From Phycicoccus avicenniae_A (GTDB lineage: Bacteria; Actinomycetota; Actinomycetes; Actinomycetales; Dermatophilaceae): 64,000 bases of DNA. The DNA lies in the NCBI RefSeq assembly GCF_050496545.1, contig NZ_JBNVZV010000020.1:22563-86562 (forward strand). Reading direction: 5' to 3'. This document shows positions 18,342 to 26,675 of the stretch, piece after piece. The position numbers and the translations under genes were made by a program. The notes under the pieces are model-generated. The model was not told the DNA's origin, made no database searches, and saw only the letters and a program-made list of their open reading frames with translations. How positions within the stretch are numbered: the stretch's first letter is position 1; each line of letters begins with the position of its first letter.

Positions 18342-19310
18342 GTGACGACGACCGACGACGTCCAGGCGCCGTCGGCCCGCACGACCCCCGGAGGACCTCG
18401 CCAGCGGCGGCGGTCCTCCGGGGTCGGCCGGGTCAGCGCCCCGGTGGCGCTGCTCTGGCTCGCCCCGGCCATCGCCCTGATCATCGGGGTGGTCCTCTTC
18501 CCGGCGATCATGCTCTTCCGCGCCTCGCGCTCGGAGTACTCCATCACCGGGCTCTACAAGGGCAGCGCCGGCTGGGACAACTACGCCAAGGTCCTCAGCT
18601 ACCCGGACCTGCCGGTCGTCCTGAAGAACACGGTCGTCTGGGTCGTCGTGGTCGTCGCGCTGACCATCGTCATCTCGCTCGCCCTGGCCCAGCTGCTCGT
18701 CAAGGACTTCCCCGGGCGCCGGTTCGTGCGCTGGGCCGTCATCGTGCCGTGGGCGGCCTCGCTGGTCATCACGAGCCAGCTCTTCGTCCTGCTCTACGAC
18801 GACAACTACGGCCTCTTCAACCACGTCCTGATGACGCTGGGGATCGTCGACACCCCGATCAGCTTCCTCGGCGACGACCGCTTCACGATGGCCTCGATGA
18901 TCGTCGTCGGCGTCTTCGTGTCGCTGCCCTTCACGATCTTCGTGTTCATCGCCGGGCTCAACGCCATCCCCGACGACGTCATGGAGGCCGCCGAGGTCGA
19001 CGGCGCCTCGCCGTGGCAGCGCTGGCGGCAGATCACCTTCCCGCTGCTGCGCCCGGCGATGCTCATCGCGACGGTGCTCAACACGATCTACGTGTTCAAC
19101 AGCTTCCCGATCATCTACACGCTCAACGACCGCAACCCGGGCTTCACCCACGACACCCTCATCACCTTCATGTACAAGCTCGCGTTCAAGAGCCAGGAGA
19201 AGGACGTCGGGATGTCGGCCGCCACGGGCATCGTCAACGTGCTGATCATCCTGCTGGTCGTCCTCGTGTACCTGAAGATCGTCAACTGGCGGGAGGAGAC
19301 CTCGCGATGA
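18342..19310 (+). CDS. sugar ABC transporter permease (MalF type)
   Basis: A 322-aa inner-membrane protein with six predicted helices after a polar N-terminal stretch of about 35 residues. The cytoplasmic EAA loop reads EAAEVDGASPWQRWRQITFP, the docking site for the ATPase. GTG at 18342 lies 5 nt after the lipoprotein stop. It overlaps the second permease by 4 nt. It is one half of the membrane channel of a carbohydrate-uptake (CUT1) ABC transporter. Confidence 0.9.
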   Translation: MTTTDDVQAPSARTTPGGPRQRRRSSGVGRVSAPVALLWLAPAIALIIGVVLFPAIMLFRASRSEYSITGLYKGSAGWDNYAKVLSYPDLPVVLKNTVVWVVVVVALTIVISLALAQLLVKDFPGRRFVRWAVIVPWAASLVITSQLFVLLYDDNYGLFNHVLMTLGIVDTPISFLGDDRFTMASMIVVGVFVSLPFTIFVFIAGLNAIPDDVMEAAEVDGASPWQRWRQITFPLLRPAMLIATVLNTIYVFNSFPIIYTLNDRNPGFTHDTLITFMYKLAFKSQEKDVGMSAATGIVNVLIILLVVLVYLKIVNWREETSR

Positions 19311-20131
19311 CGAAGACCCGTCGGCCCCGGCTCGTCGCGTTCAGCGCGGCGGTCATCGCGCTGGTGTTCCTCGCGCCGTACGTCGTCATGGTGCTCGACA
19401 GCTTCCGCACGAGCACCGACGTCAAGACCTCGCCGCCGTCGTTCCTGCCGCGGATCTGGCAGTTCGACACCTACCTCACCGTCGTCACCGACGGCCGCTT
19501 CCCGCACTGGCTGCTCACCTCGCTCATCGTCTCGCTCGGGGCGACGGCGGTGGTGGTGGTCGTGGCCATCCCCGCGGCGTACATGACGGCGCGGCACCGC
19601 TTCCCGGGCCGCGGGCTGTTCCTGCTCGTCGTGCTCATCACCCAGATGTTCGCGCCGACCTCGCTCGTCGTCGGGCTGTACCGGCAGTTCTTCGAGCTGA
19701 ACATGATCAACACCTACGGCGCGCTGATCATCACGAACGCGGCGTTCAACCTCGCGTTCGCGATCTGGATCCTGCACGGCTTCTTCTCCTCGATCCCGCT
19801 CGAGGTCGAGGAGGCGGCGGCGCTCGACGGCGTCGGCCGGGTCGGGATGCTGCGCCGGATCATGCTGCCGCTCACCCTCCCCGGACTCGTGACGGCGACG
19901 ATCTTCACGTTCATCGCGGCGTGGAACGAGTACGTCGTCGCGCTGACCCTGATGATCGACGACGACAAGAAGCCGCTGACCGTCGGCTTCCGCTCCTACG
20001 TCACGGGGTACGAGCAGAACTGGGACCAGCTGTTCGCGGCGTCGGTCATCGCGGTCGTCCCGGTCGTCATTCTCTTCGCGCTCATCGAGAAGCACCTCGT
20101 CGGCGGCCTGACCGCCGGCTCGGTCAAGTAG
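19307..20131 (+). CDS. sugar ABC transporter permease (MalG type)
   Basis: A 274-aa inner-membrane protein with six predicted helices, EAA loop EEAAALDGVGRVGMLRRI, and the C-terminal EKHLVGGLTAGSVK that is typical of MalG-family permeases. It starts at ATG 19307 overlapping the first permease stop (ATGA). No ATP-binding gene follows, so this transporter must use an ATPase encoded elsewhere, as CUT1 systems of actinobacteria often do with a shared MsiK-type ATPase. Transcription probably ends at the palindrome that follows. Confidence 0.9.
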   Translation: MTKTRRPRLVAFSAAVIALVFLAPYVVMVLDSFRTSTDVKTSPPSFLPRIWQFDTYLTVVTDGRFPHWLLTSLIVSLGATAVVVVVAIPAAYMTARHRFPGRGLFLLVVLITQMFAPTSLVVGLYRQFFELNMINTYGALIITNAAFNLAFAIWILHGFFSSIPLEVEEAAALDGVGRVGMLRRIMLPLTLPGLVTATIFTFIAAWNEYVVALTLMIDDDKKPLTVGFRSYVTGYEQNWDQLFAASVIAVVPVVILFALIEKHLVGGLTAGSVK

Positions 20132-20151
20132 CCGCCCCGCCTCCCCACACC

Positions 20152-20230
20152 ACCCGACTTATTGCCCGTAACCCACCTCCGAGGCGCCGAAGGTGGCCTC
20201 TCGAGGTGGGTTCTGGGCAATAAGTCGGGT
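20152..20230. repeat. intergenic palindrome, family C
   Basis: ACCCGACTTATTGCCC (20152-20167) is perfectly complementary to 20215-20230. A second block, CCCACCTC (20172-20179), pairs with GAGGTGGG (20203-20210) after a small internal loop. It fills the gap between the convergent permease and M50 genes and its right arm touches the M50 stop codon. A bidirectional terminator role is likely. Confidence 0.75.
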
Positions 20231-20937
20231 CAGAGGGCGGGGAGGACGGTGGTCGCGACGACCCAGGTGGCGGCCGCGCAGACCAGCGCGAAGGTCGCCA
20301 GCCACAGCACCCGGGGCACCCGCGTCAGCTGGGCGAGGACGGCGGCGTCGCTGGCCGAGCGGTCGCCCGACCCGGCGACCGCCCCGAGGTGCCGCCAGGC
20401 GCCGACGACGAGGACGATGCCGACGCCCACGAGCACCTGGGCCTGCACCCGCTGCGCGCCGGCCCACCAGAGCCACCCGGTCAGCCCGCCGACGACGAGC
20501 ACGACGACCGCGGTCAGCAGCGAGCGCGAGCGCACGAGGGCGACCAGCAGCACCACCACGACGGCCGCGAGCACGACCGGTCCCCAGCCGCGGACCGCGA
20601 GCCACACCGCGCCCGCCCCGACGACGGCCGGCGCCGGGTAGCCGGCCCAGGTGGTGGCCACCCGGCCGAACCCGCGCGCCGGTCCGACGGTCACGGCGTG
20701 ACCGGACATGTCGCCGCGCAGCACGAACCCGGTGAACCTGCGCCCGCAGAGGATGCCCACCCCGGCGTGTCCGAGCTCGTGGACGAGGGTGACGCCGAGG
20801 CGCAGCACGCGCCACACCGGCTCGACCCCGACGGCCACGAGCGCGGCGACGAGGACGACGAGCACCGGCCGCCCGTCGAGCGACACCTCGCCGACCGGGC
20901 GGAGGCGCTCCCAGAGCTGTCCGACGTCCACGGGCAC
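20230..20937 (-). CDS. M50B-type membrane metallopeptidase
   Basis: A 235-aa integral membrane protein with about six hydrophobic segments and the zinc motif HELGHA near the second helix, followed by RGDMSGHAVTVGPARGFGR and AGYPAPAVVG. The usual second zinc-binding motif (NxxPxPxLDG) of classical site-2 proteases is reduced to PAPAVVG, as in the compact actinobacterial M50B group. Its substrate is unknown; regulated intramembrane proteolysis is possible. The GTG at 20937 (VPVDVGQLW) is preferred over a GTG at 21009, which would overlap the divergent nagA promoter; neither has a clear ribosome-binding site. Confidence 0.75.
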   Translation of the reverse strand: MPVDVGQLWERLRPVGEVSLDGRPVLVVLVAALVAVGVEPVWRVLRLGVTLVHELGHAGVGILCGRRFTGFVLRGDMSGHAVTVGPARGFGRVATTWAGYPAPAVVGAGAVWLAVRGWGPVVLAAVVVVLLVALVRSRSLLTAVVVLVVGGLTGWLWWAGAQRVQAQVLVGVGIVLVVGAWRHLGAVAGSGDRSASDAAVLAQLTRVPRVLWLATFALVCAAATWVVATTVLPAL

Positions 20938-21014
20938 CGGACCGTAGCGGCCGCACCTGAGCGCCCGCCGGGAGGGGACGGCCGGACGGGCGCGACCCGG
21001 TAGCGTCACGTGAC

Positions 21015-21950
21015 GTGAAGGGGCTCGTCGACATCCACTGCCACGGCGCCGCCGGGCACGAGCTGGGCGCCACGACCGAGGGCACCCTTGCCGCGGTCGC
21101 GCACCACGCGGCCACCGGGACCGACGTGCTCGTGGCCAGTCTCGTCTCTGCCCCGTTCGACCGGCTCCTCGAGCAGGTGCGCACCCTGGCCCCCCTCGTC
21201 GCCGACGGCACGCTGGCCGGCATCCACCTCGAGGGGCCCTTCCTCGCCCACGGGCGGCGGGGTGCCCACGACCCCGCGGCGCTCGCCGCCCCCGATGCCT
21301 CCCTCGTCGAGCGGCTCGCCGAGGCCGCCGCCCTCGCCGGCGCGCCGGACGCCCTGCGCCAGATGACGTTCGCCCCCGAGCTGCCCGGTGCCGACGCCCT
21401 GCTCCGCGCGCTCGTCGAGCACGGCATCCGCCCCGCCGTCGGGCACACCGAGGCCGACGCCGGCACGACGGCCCGCACCCTCGCCGAGGTCGCCGCCCTC
21501 CAGGGCGCGCCGGCCCTGGTCACCCACCTGTTCAACGGGATGCCCCCGCTGCACCACCGCGCCGGTGGGCCGGTGGCCGCCGCGCTCGCCGCCGCCGCGC
21601 GCGGTGAGGCGGTCGTCGAGCTCATCGCCGACGGCGTGCACGTCTCGCCCGAGGTCGTGCGGATGGTCTTCGAGACGGTCGGCCCCGAGTCGGTCGCCCT
21701 CGTCTCCGACGCGATGGCCGCCACGGGGCTGGGCGACGGCCGGTACCGCCTCGGCAGCCTCGAGGTCGACGTCGCCGAGGGCACGGCCCGCACCACCGAC
21801 ACCGGGTCGATCGCCGGCGGCACCTCGACCCTCGGTGAGTGCGTGCGCTGGTGCCTCGAGGTGGCGGGCCTGCCCGAGGCGGACGTCCTCACCGCAGCCT
21901 CGACGACGCCGGCCCGGGCCCTCGGTCTCACGCCGACCACCCGGCCCTGA
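21015..21950 (+). CDS. nagA: N-acetylglucosamine-6-phosphate deacetylase
   Basis: A 311-aa amidohydrolase-fold enzyme: DIHCHGAAGHEL (metal/active-site loop), HLEGPFLAHGRRGAHDP with the metal-binding Glu, PAVGHTEAD, THLFNGMPPLHHR, ELIADGVHVSP and SDAMAATGL with the catalytic Asp. It removes acetate from GlcNAc-6-phosphate, feeding glucosamine-6-phosphate into glycolysis or wall synthesis. It is short because the N-terminal beta-sandwich of longer NagA proteins is missing, so translation begins almost at the barrel. GTG at 21015 lies 8 nt after the -10 TAGCGT (21001-21006), so it is likely leaderless. The ROK kinase 5.4 kb away could supply its substrate. Confidence 0.87.
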   Translation: MKGLVDIHCHGAAGHELGATTEGTLAAVAHHAATGTDVLVASLVSAPFDRLLEQVRTLAPLVADGTLAGIHLEGPFLAHGRRGAHDPAALAAPDASLVERLAEAAALAGAPDALRQMTFAPELPGADALLRALVEHGIRPAVGHTEADAGTTARTLAEVAALQGAPALVTHLFNGMPPLHHRAGGPVAAALAAAARGEAVVELIADGVHVSPEVVRMVFETVGPESVALVSDAMAATGLGDGRYRLGSLEVDVAEGTARTTDTGSIAGGTSTLGECVRWCLEVAGLPEADVLTAASTTPARALGLTPTTRP

Positions 21951-22014
21951 CACCGCGCCCACGATCCGGAACCGCGCCGCACCCCGGGGTGCGGGGCCGT
22001 GCCTACAGTGGGGC

Positions 22015-22680
22015 ATGGAGTCGCTGCCGCTCTTCCCGCTCGGCGGGGTGCTGCTGCCCGGGGCGCGGATGCCCCTGCAGCTCTTCGAGCCGCGCTACCT
22101 CGAGCTCGCCCAGCACCTGGCCGGCGAGCCGGAGGACCAGCGTCGCTTCGGCATCGTGCGCATCCGGCACGGCCACGAGGTCGGCGAGGGTGCGGCCACC
22201 GACCTCCAGGAGATCGGCTGCGAGGCGCGCGTCGACGCGATGGCCCTCGCGCGCGGGGACGCCGGCACGGTGGTGCACCTCGTGGCGCGCGGTGCCCGAC
22301 GCTTCCGGCTGGAGTCGCTCGACGCAGCGGCCGGCACCGCGTTCATCACCGGCGCCGTCACCTGGCTCGACGAGCCCGCGGTCGACGACGACCCCGAGGT
22401 GGCCCGGCTGGTCCAGCGCGTCCTGACCGCGCACGCCACCTACCTGCGGACCCTCGGCGCGACGGCCGACCCGGTCGAGGCGGGCCCGCGTGACGTGGCC
22501 TACCGCGTGGCCGAGCGGATGGTCCTCGAGCCGACCGACCGCCAGCGGGTCCTCGACGGCGCCGACGCCGCGACCCGGCTGCGCACGGTCCTCTCGCTGC
22601 TCGGCCGGGAGACGGCCATCGTCGACCGCTTCGCGGCGCTGCCCACCCCGCCGGACCTCGGTGGCGCGTCGCTCAACTGA
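22015..22680 (+). CDS. LON peptidase substrate-binding domain protein
   Basis: A 221-aa protein consisting of the LON N-terminal (substrate-binding/PUA-like) domain alone: LPLFPLGGVLLPGARMPLQL (residues 4-23), FEPRYLEL, FGIVRIRHGHEVG and a helical C-terminal half. It lacks the AAA and Ser/Lys protease parts, so it is not a protease by itself; such proteins are widespread and of unclear role, perhaps adaptor-like. ATG 22015 follows TACAGT (22004-22009) by 5 nt and has no Shine-Dalgarno sequence, which indicates a leaderless transcript. Confidence 0.85.
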   Translation: MESLPLFPLGGVLLPGARMPLQLFEPRYLELAQHLAGEPEDQRRFGIVRIRHGHEVGEGAATDLQEIGCEARVDAMALARGDAGTVVHLVARGARRFRLESLDAAAGTAFITGAVTWLDEPAVDDDPEVARLVQRVLTAHATYLRTLGATADPVEAGPRDVAYRVAERMVLEPTDRQRVLDGADAATRLRTVLSLLGRETAIVDRFAALPTPPDLGGASLN

Positions 22681-22702
22681 GGCCTCGCGTAGGGTGCGGC
22701 GC

Positions 22703-22984
22703 ATGGACCTCGCCCGCCTCCAGGAGGTCATCGAGCGCACCTACGGTGAGCGCGACCGGGCCCGGGGCGTGCCGAGCACGGTCGCGTGGCTGGCCGAGGA
22801 GGTCGGCGAGCTGGCCCAGGCGGTGCGCAAGGGCACGCAGGCACAGCGCGAGCACGAGTTCGCCGACGTCGTGGCGTGGGTCGCCTCGTTGGCCAACCAG
22901 ACCGGCGTCGACCTGACGGCGGCGGTCGAGCGCTACGCCCACGGGTGCCCGCGCTGCGGCGGCTCGCCCTGCACCTGCCCCTGA
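22703..22984 (+). CDS. MazG-like nucleotide pyrophosphohydrolase with C-terminal zinc knuckle
   Basis: A 93-aa all-helical protein: LAEEVGELAQAV (the EExxE metal motif) and EFADVVAWV (second E..D metal pair), as in MazG-type NTP pyrophosphohydrolases that hydrolyse (d)NTPs or non-canonical nucleotides to monophosphates. The end CPRCGGSPCTCP carries four cysteines in a compact zinc-knuckle arrangement. ATG 22703 lies 7 nt after TAGGGT (22690-22695), with no ribosome-binding site, so it is leaderless. It is about one third of full MazG length, as in single-domain dimeric forms. Confidence 0.85.
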   Translation: MDLARLQEVIERTYGERDRARGVPSTVAWLAEEVGELAQAVRKGTQAQREHEFADVVAWVASLANQTGVDLTAAVERYAHGCPRCGGSPCTCP

Positions 22985-23016
22985 CGCGACGAGGTCGCCG
23001 GTCCCGTCGGCCAGAC

Positions 23017-23048
23017 GGTCAGCCGGTCAGCCGGTCAGCCGGTCGGCA
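23017..23048. repeat. 8-bp tandem repeat at the hydrolase stop codon
   Basis: GGTCAGCC occurs three times in tandem (23017-23040), followed by a degenerate fourth copy (23041-23048). On the minus strand each copy contains TGA, and the 8-bp period puts TGA in all three frames. The dienelactone hydrolase gene ends in this array. Confidence 0.8.
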
Positions 23049-23733
23049 GGGTGCGCGCGAGCCACGCCTCGGTGCGGGCCCAGGCGTCGGCGCTCGCGGC
23101 GGCGTCGTGGTTGACGAAGTCGTCGTTGTCGAAGGCGTGGTCGGCACCGGGGTAGGTGAGCACCTCCGCCGGGGCGGCACCGGAGGTGACGGCGGCCCGG
23201 ATCCGCTCGACGACGTCCATCGGCAGGTAGGAGTCGGCCTCGCCGAAGACGTGGAGCGACGGCGTGGACACCGACGGCACGGCCTCGACGAGGTTCGGGA
23301 GGGCCGACCCGTAGTAGGAGACGAGGGCGTCGGCGGGCTGCCCCGCGACGACCGCGTAGCCGAGGCCCCCACCGAAGCAGAAGCCGACCACCCCGACGCC
23401 CCCGGTGACCTCCGGGAGGTCGCGCAGGACGTCCAGGGCCGCGGTGGAGTCGGCGACGGCGGCGTCCCAGTCGAGCCGGCCGAGCAGGTCCATCGCCTCG
23501 GCGAGCATGTCGGGTCCGTTCTCGACCGAGGTCGTGCCGAGCCGCCAGAACACCTCGGGCGCCAGGACGACGTAGCCGAGCGCCGCGAGGTCCTCGGCGC
23601 GCCGCTCGATGTACGGGCTGATGCCGAAGATCTCCTGGAGCAGGAGGACGCCGGGACCGGTGCCGCCCGGGGGCAGCCAGCGGTGGGCCGGCATCACGCC
23701 GCCCTCGGTCGGGACCTGGATCGGCTCGCTCAT
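23035..23733 (-). CDS. dienelactone hydrolase family protein
   Basis: A 232-aa alpha/beta hydrolase with the classical triad of the family: Cys in GFCFGGG (about 121-127), Asp in GEADSYLP and His in GADHAFDN. The family opens dienelactones in chlorocatechol/beta-ketoadipate routes, and many members have other ester or lactone substrates. LLLQEIFGISPYIE is the conserved N-terminal segment with the active-site Glu. ATG 23733 has no strong ribosome-binding site; CATACT lies just upstream. It is monocistronic and ends inside an 8-bp tandem repeat. Substrate assignment is not possible from context. Confidence 0.87.
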   Translation of the reverse strand: MSEPIQVPTEGGVMPAHRWLPPGGTGPGVLLLQEIFGISPYIERRAEDLAALGYVVLAPEVFWRLGTTSVENGPDMLAEAMDLLGRLDWDAAVADSTAALDVLRDLPEVTGGVGVVGFCFGGGLGYAVVAGQPADALVSYYGSALPNLVEAVPSVSTPSLHVFGEADSYLPMDVVERIRAAVTSGAAPAEVLTYPGADHAFDNDDFVNHDAAASADAWARTEAWLARTLPTG

Positions 23734-24196
23734 GGGGTCAGTATGCCGGGGTCGGTTCGGGGTCGGTCCCTCTCGGCCGCGGGCTGCATTCGGCCGAGGA
23801 CCCACCGCAATGTCGGGGAAAATCGGCGTGGCACCTTCCTGCACATTGATCGGCAGGAAGCGGACCACATGGCGGCGGCTTCGGACACCCATGGCGGGCG
23901 AGCTCCACTGCGACAGCCGTAACCGGAAAGAGTTCGTGTACAGCAGTATTCGTGACACCGTCACGACAATGCTGCCATCCCGAGCGGCCGGTCGGTCCAT
24001 CGTTGTCATCGACACCGGCACCGGTTGTTCGCAGGGACGGGCGCTCGCCATGACATTTGTCGTCGGCGGTCGTGACATTCCGGGAGGGTGAGGTAAAGCG
24101 CAGGCAAAGAATTCCGAGAAGGCTGGAAATGCCCCATCCGATGTGATGTCTTGGGTCGAAGTCCGTGCAGGGGAGAGCACGAGAGGAGGTCCGCCG
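23734..24196. other. 463-nt intergenic region, less G+C-rich
   Basis: No credible gene is visible. The stretch is clearly lower in G+C than its neighbours and lies upstream of the two secreted-protein genes. It holds an inverted repeat, CTTCCTGC (23835-23842) with GCAGGAAG (23853-23860) around 10 nt, and two TGACATT repeats near 24050 and 24074. Other A/T-rich patches (around 23930-23960 and 24095-24125) could hold promoters, and GAGAGGAGG precedes the next start. It is probably a long regulatory leader. I could not match it to a known riboswitch. Confidence 0.5.
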
Positions 24197-25216
24197 ATGG
24201 CTCGGTCCACGGTGCTGCGAAGCCCTGTCCGGCTGCTCCTCGCGGCCGCCTTCGTGGCGGTCTCCTGGCTGCTCCTCGGCCCCGCGCAGGCCCACGCCGA
24301 GGAGCCGGCGCCGCGGTCGGGCGGCCTCCTCGGACAGCTCGCCCGCACCCTCGACACGGACGTCCTCGCCCCCGTGAGCCGCACCACGACCGCCGCGACC
24401 GGGACCGTGACCACGACGGTCGAGCGGACCGTGGACCGGGGCACGAGCATCGTCTCCGGCACCACGGCCGCCCTCTCGCGGACGACGACGGAGGTCGTCC
24501 CCGTGGCGCCCGTCGCCCCCGCCGTCCAGGCGGCGGCCGGGACCGTCGACGACGTCGTGGCCGTGACGACCAGGACGACCCGGAGCACCGTCTCGACCAC
24601 GACCTCCGTCGTCACCGACACCCTGAACAGCTCGTCGGTCATGGTGTCCGACACCGTGATCGACATCGCCGACACCACCGACACGGCGCTCGGCCACCTC
24701 ATCGCCACCGTCGACGACGTGCTCACCCCCGTGACCGACGTGCTGGCTCCGGTCACCGACGTGCTCGTGCCGACGCCCGGCCACGTCCTGCCGCCGACGG
24801 TGTCGGGGCCCGACGCCGGTGCCGTGGGCCCGACGGGCGCCACCACCGCCGACGCCGTGCCTGCCCTCGCAGCGGTGGGCGGCGCCTTCGTCCCGCCGGC
24901 CGCCGGTTCGTCGGGCGACGTGGCGCGGACCCTGACCACGCCGGTGTCCCCGACCCGTGTCCTCGTGCCCGCCGCGGCGGCGCCGGTGCTCCACCGGCTG
25001 CTCGACACCCCGGCTCCCCTCGGGGCCCTCACCGCGCTCGTCTGCCTCGGCGCAGCGGGCGCCCTCACGATCTCCGGGCCCGGTGGCGCACCGGGTGCCG
25101 CGGCCCTGACCGCGCGGCACCCGCTCCCCCCGCTCGGCCGGCCGGCGCCGGTGCTCGGCACCGCGAGGACCGTCGGTCCCCGGCCCGTCCTCCTCCCCGG
25201 CCTCAGCCCTGACTGA
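24197..25216 (+). CDS. secreted Thr/Val-rich protein of unknown function
   Basis: A 339-aa protein with a signal peptide ending near PAQAHA (about residue 35). Residues 55-195 are dominated by Thr and Val in amphipathic heptad-like patterns (VERTVDRGTSIVSGTTAALS, TRTTRSTVSTTTSVVTDTL), then repeats of DVLTPVTDVLAPVTDVLVP. A hydrophobic segment near residues 277-295 (LGALTALVCLGAAGALTI) may be a membrane helix, followed by a Pro/Arg tail. I recognise no family. GAGAGGAGG precedes ATG 24197. It lies 88 nt upstream of the chaplin-like gene, probably in the same transcript, so a cell-surface or wall-linked role is inferred. Confidence 0.75.
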   Translation: MARSTVLRSPVRLLLAAAFVAVSWLLLGPAQAHAEEPAPRSGGLLGQLARTLDTDVLAPVSRTTTAATGTVTTTVERTVDRGTSIVSGTTAALSRTTTEVVPVAPVAPAVQAAAGTVDDVVAVTTRTTRSTVSTTTSVVTDTLNSSSVMVSDTVIDIADTTDTALGHLIATVDDVLTPVTDVLAPVTDVLVPTPGHVLPPTVSGPDAGAVGPTGATTADAVPALAAVGGAFVPPAAGSSGDVARTLTTPVSPTRVLVPAAAAPVLHRLLDTPAPLGALTALVCLGAAGALTISGPGGAPGAAALTARHPLPPLGRPAPVLGTARTVGPRPVLLPGLSPD

Positions 25217-25304
25217 TCCGCCCCTGCGTCCCCTCGCGCGGACGCTCGGCACGACCCCACGTCCGCGTGGGCTCCACGGATCAGCCAGGAAAGGAAGCAC
25301 GGCC

Positions 25305-26630
25305 ATGCATGCACACGTACGCAGAGGGCTCCAGGTGGCCCTCCTCGTGGGAGGTGGCGTCCTGTTCGCCAGTCCCGCGTTCGCCGACGACACGACGTCC
25401 GGCACCGACTCCCTCCTCGGGGGCAACCAGGTCCTGAGCCGGGTGACCGCACCGGTCACCGCGGCCGGCAACGCGATCTCCGTGATCGGGGACTCGCACT
25501 CGGAGAAGGCGACGACCTCGTCGTCGTCCGGGAACGGCTCGGCCGGAGGGGCGTCGAGCACCTCGGGCGAGGACTCCGCCGGGGGTGGGAACCAGGTGAC
25601 GGCACCGGTGAGCATCCCGGTGACGGTCTCGGGCAACGCGATCTCCGTGATCGGGGACTCGCACTCGGAGAAGGCGAGCACCAAGGCCTCGACCGATGGC
25701 GGCTCGGCCGGAGGGGCGTCGAGCACCTCGGGCGAGGACTCCGCCGGGGGTGGGAACCAGGTGACGGCGCCGGTGAGCATCCCGGTGACCGTCGGCGGGA
25801 ACGCCGTGTCGGTGATCGGGGACTCGCACTCCGAGGGAGCGACCACGACGGCCGGCTCCACCGGCGGCACCGGTACGGGTGGCTCGACGACCGGCGAGGA
25901 CTCGCTGCTCGGCGGGAACCAGCTCGGGAGCATCGTCTCGGTCCCGATCACCGTCGGTGGCAACGCGATCTCGGTGCTCGGGGACTCGCACTCCGAGGAT
26001 GCGGCCACGAGCGGTGGGTCCACCGGGTCGACGGGCTCGACGAGCCCGGGGAGCACCTCGGGTGAGGACTCGGCCCTGGGCGGCAACCAGGTCGCCCTGC
26101 CGGTCGGCATCCCCGTCACGGTCGGTGGCAACGCCGTCTCCGGCGTCGGTGACTCCACGAGCACCGGTGCGGTGACGACCACCCCCGCGACCGCGGGCGG
26201 GTCGAGCGGCTCCACGACGGGCGAGGACTCGCTCGGCGGCGGCAACCAGGTCGGCCTCCCGATCTCCGTCCCGGTGACCATCGGCGGCAACGCCGGCTCG
26301 GTCATCGGCGACTCGACGACGGAGGGTCCGACGACCGGCACCCCCGGCGACCCCGCCACCCCCGGCACCCCCGGCGACCCCGGCACCCCCGGGACGCCGG
26401 GTGACCCCGGCACCCCGGGCGCTCCGGAGTCCCCGGTCGGCTCGGCCTCCCCGCCGACCGCGGTGCAGGACGTCGTGGCCGGCGTCGTCACCGCGGCACC
26501 GGCCGCACAGATGCTGGCGCAGACGGGCCTCGAGGGCGGGCTGATACTCGCGCTCGCGGGTGCGCTCCTGCTCGTCGGCGCCGCGCTCGTGCTCTCCTCC
26601 CGGCGGCTGCCGGTGGGGGCGCGGGCGTGA
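25305..26630 (+). CDS. wall-anchored multi-repeat chaplin-family protein
   Basis: A 441-aa exported protein. Signal peptide to about residue 28 (SPAFA), then six copies of a chaplin-type module: GGNQV, six to eight residues with alternating small/hydrophobic pattern, PVTV.GNAISVIGDSHSE, separated by Ser/Thr/Gly linkers. A Gly-Thr-Pro-Gly-Asp repeat stalk (about 345-372) leads to a sortase motif LAQTG, a hydrophobic helix and an Arg tail. Chaplins of Streptomyces form hydrophobic amyloid layers on aerial hyphae; long forms are sortase-anchored. None of the modules has the Cys common in chaplins. No sortase gene is present here. RBS AGGAAAGGAAG precedes ATG 25305. Confidence 0.88.
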   Translation: MHAHVRRGLQVALLVGGGVLFASPAFADDTTSGTDSLLGGNQVLSRVTAPVTAAGNAISVIGDSHSEKATTSSSSGNGSAGGASSTSGEDSAGGGNQVTAPVSIPVTVSGNAISVIGDSHSEKASTKASTDGGSAGGASSTSGEDSAGGGNQVTAPVSIPVTVGGNAVSVIGDSHSEGATTTAGSTGGTGTGGSTTGEDSLLGGNQLGSIVSVPITVGGNAISVLGDSHSEDAATSGGSTGSTGSTSPGSTSGEDSALGGNQVALPVGIPVTVGGNAVSGVGDSTSTGAVTTTPATAGGSSGSTTGEDSLGGGNQVGLPISVPVTIGGNAGSVIGDSTTEGPTTGTPGDPATPGTPGDPGTPGTPGDPGTPGAPESPVGSASPPTAVQDVVAGVVTAAPAAQMLAQTGLEGGLILALAGALLLVGAALVLSSRRLPVGARA

Positions 26631-26675
26631 CCTGAACGGGCCGGACCGGGCGCACCCCTGTCGTGCCCGGTCCGG

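Noticed and set aside
20937..21009. M50 peptidase start at GTG 21009
   Set aside because: It would place the start 5 nt from the divergent nagA start and adds an Arg/Pro-rich stretch unlike the family. GTG 20937 is preferred, though not proven.
23734..24196. Riboswitch (c-di-AMP or similar) before the secreted-protein genes
   Set aside because: A hairpin and lower G+C are visible, but none of the conserved riboswitch blocks I know.
26631..26675. RiPP precursor gene next to the HprK/PqqD-like fusion
   Set aside because: The gap is only 45 nt and no short peptide frame with a ribosome site is present there or just beyond the operon.
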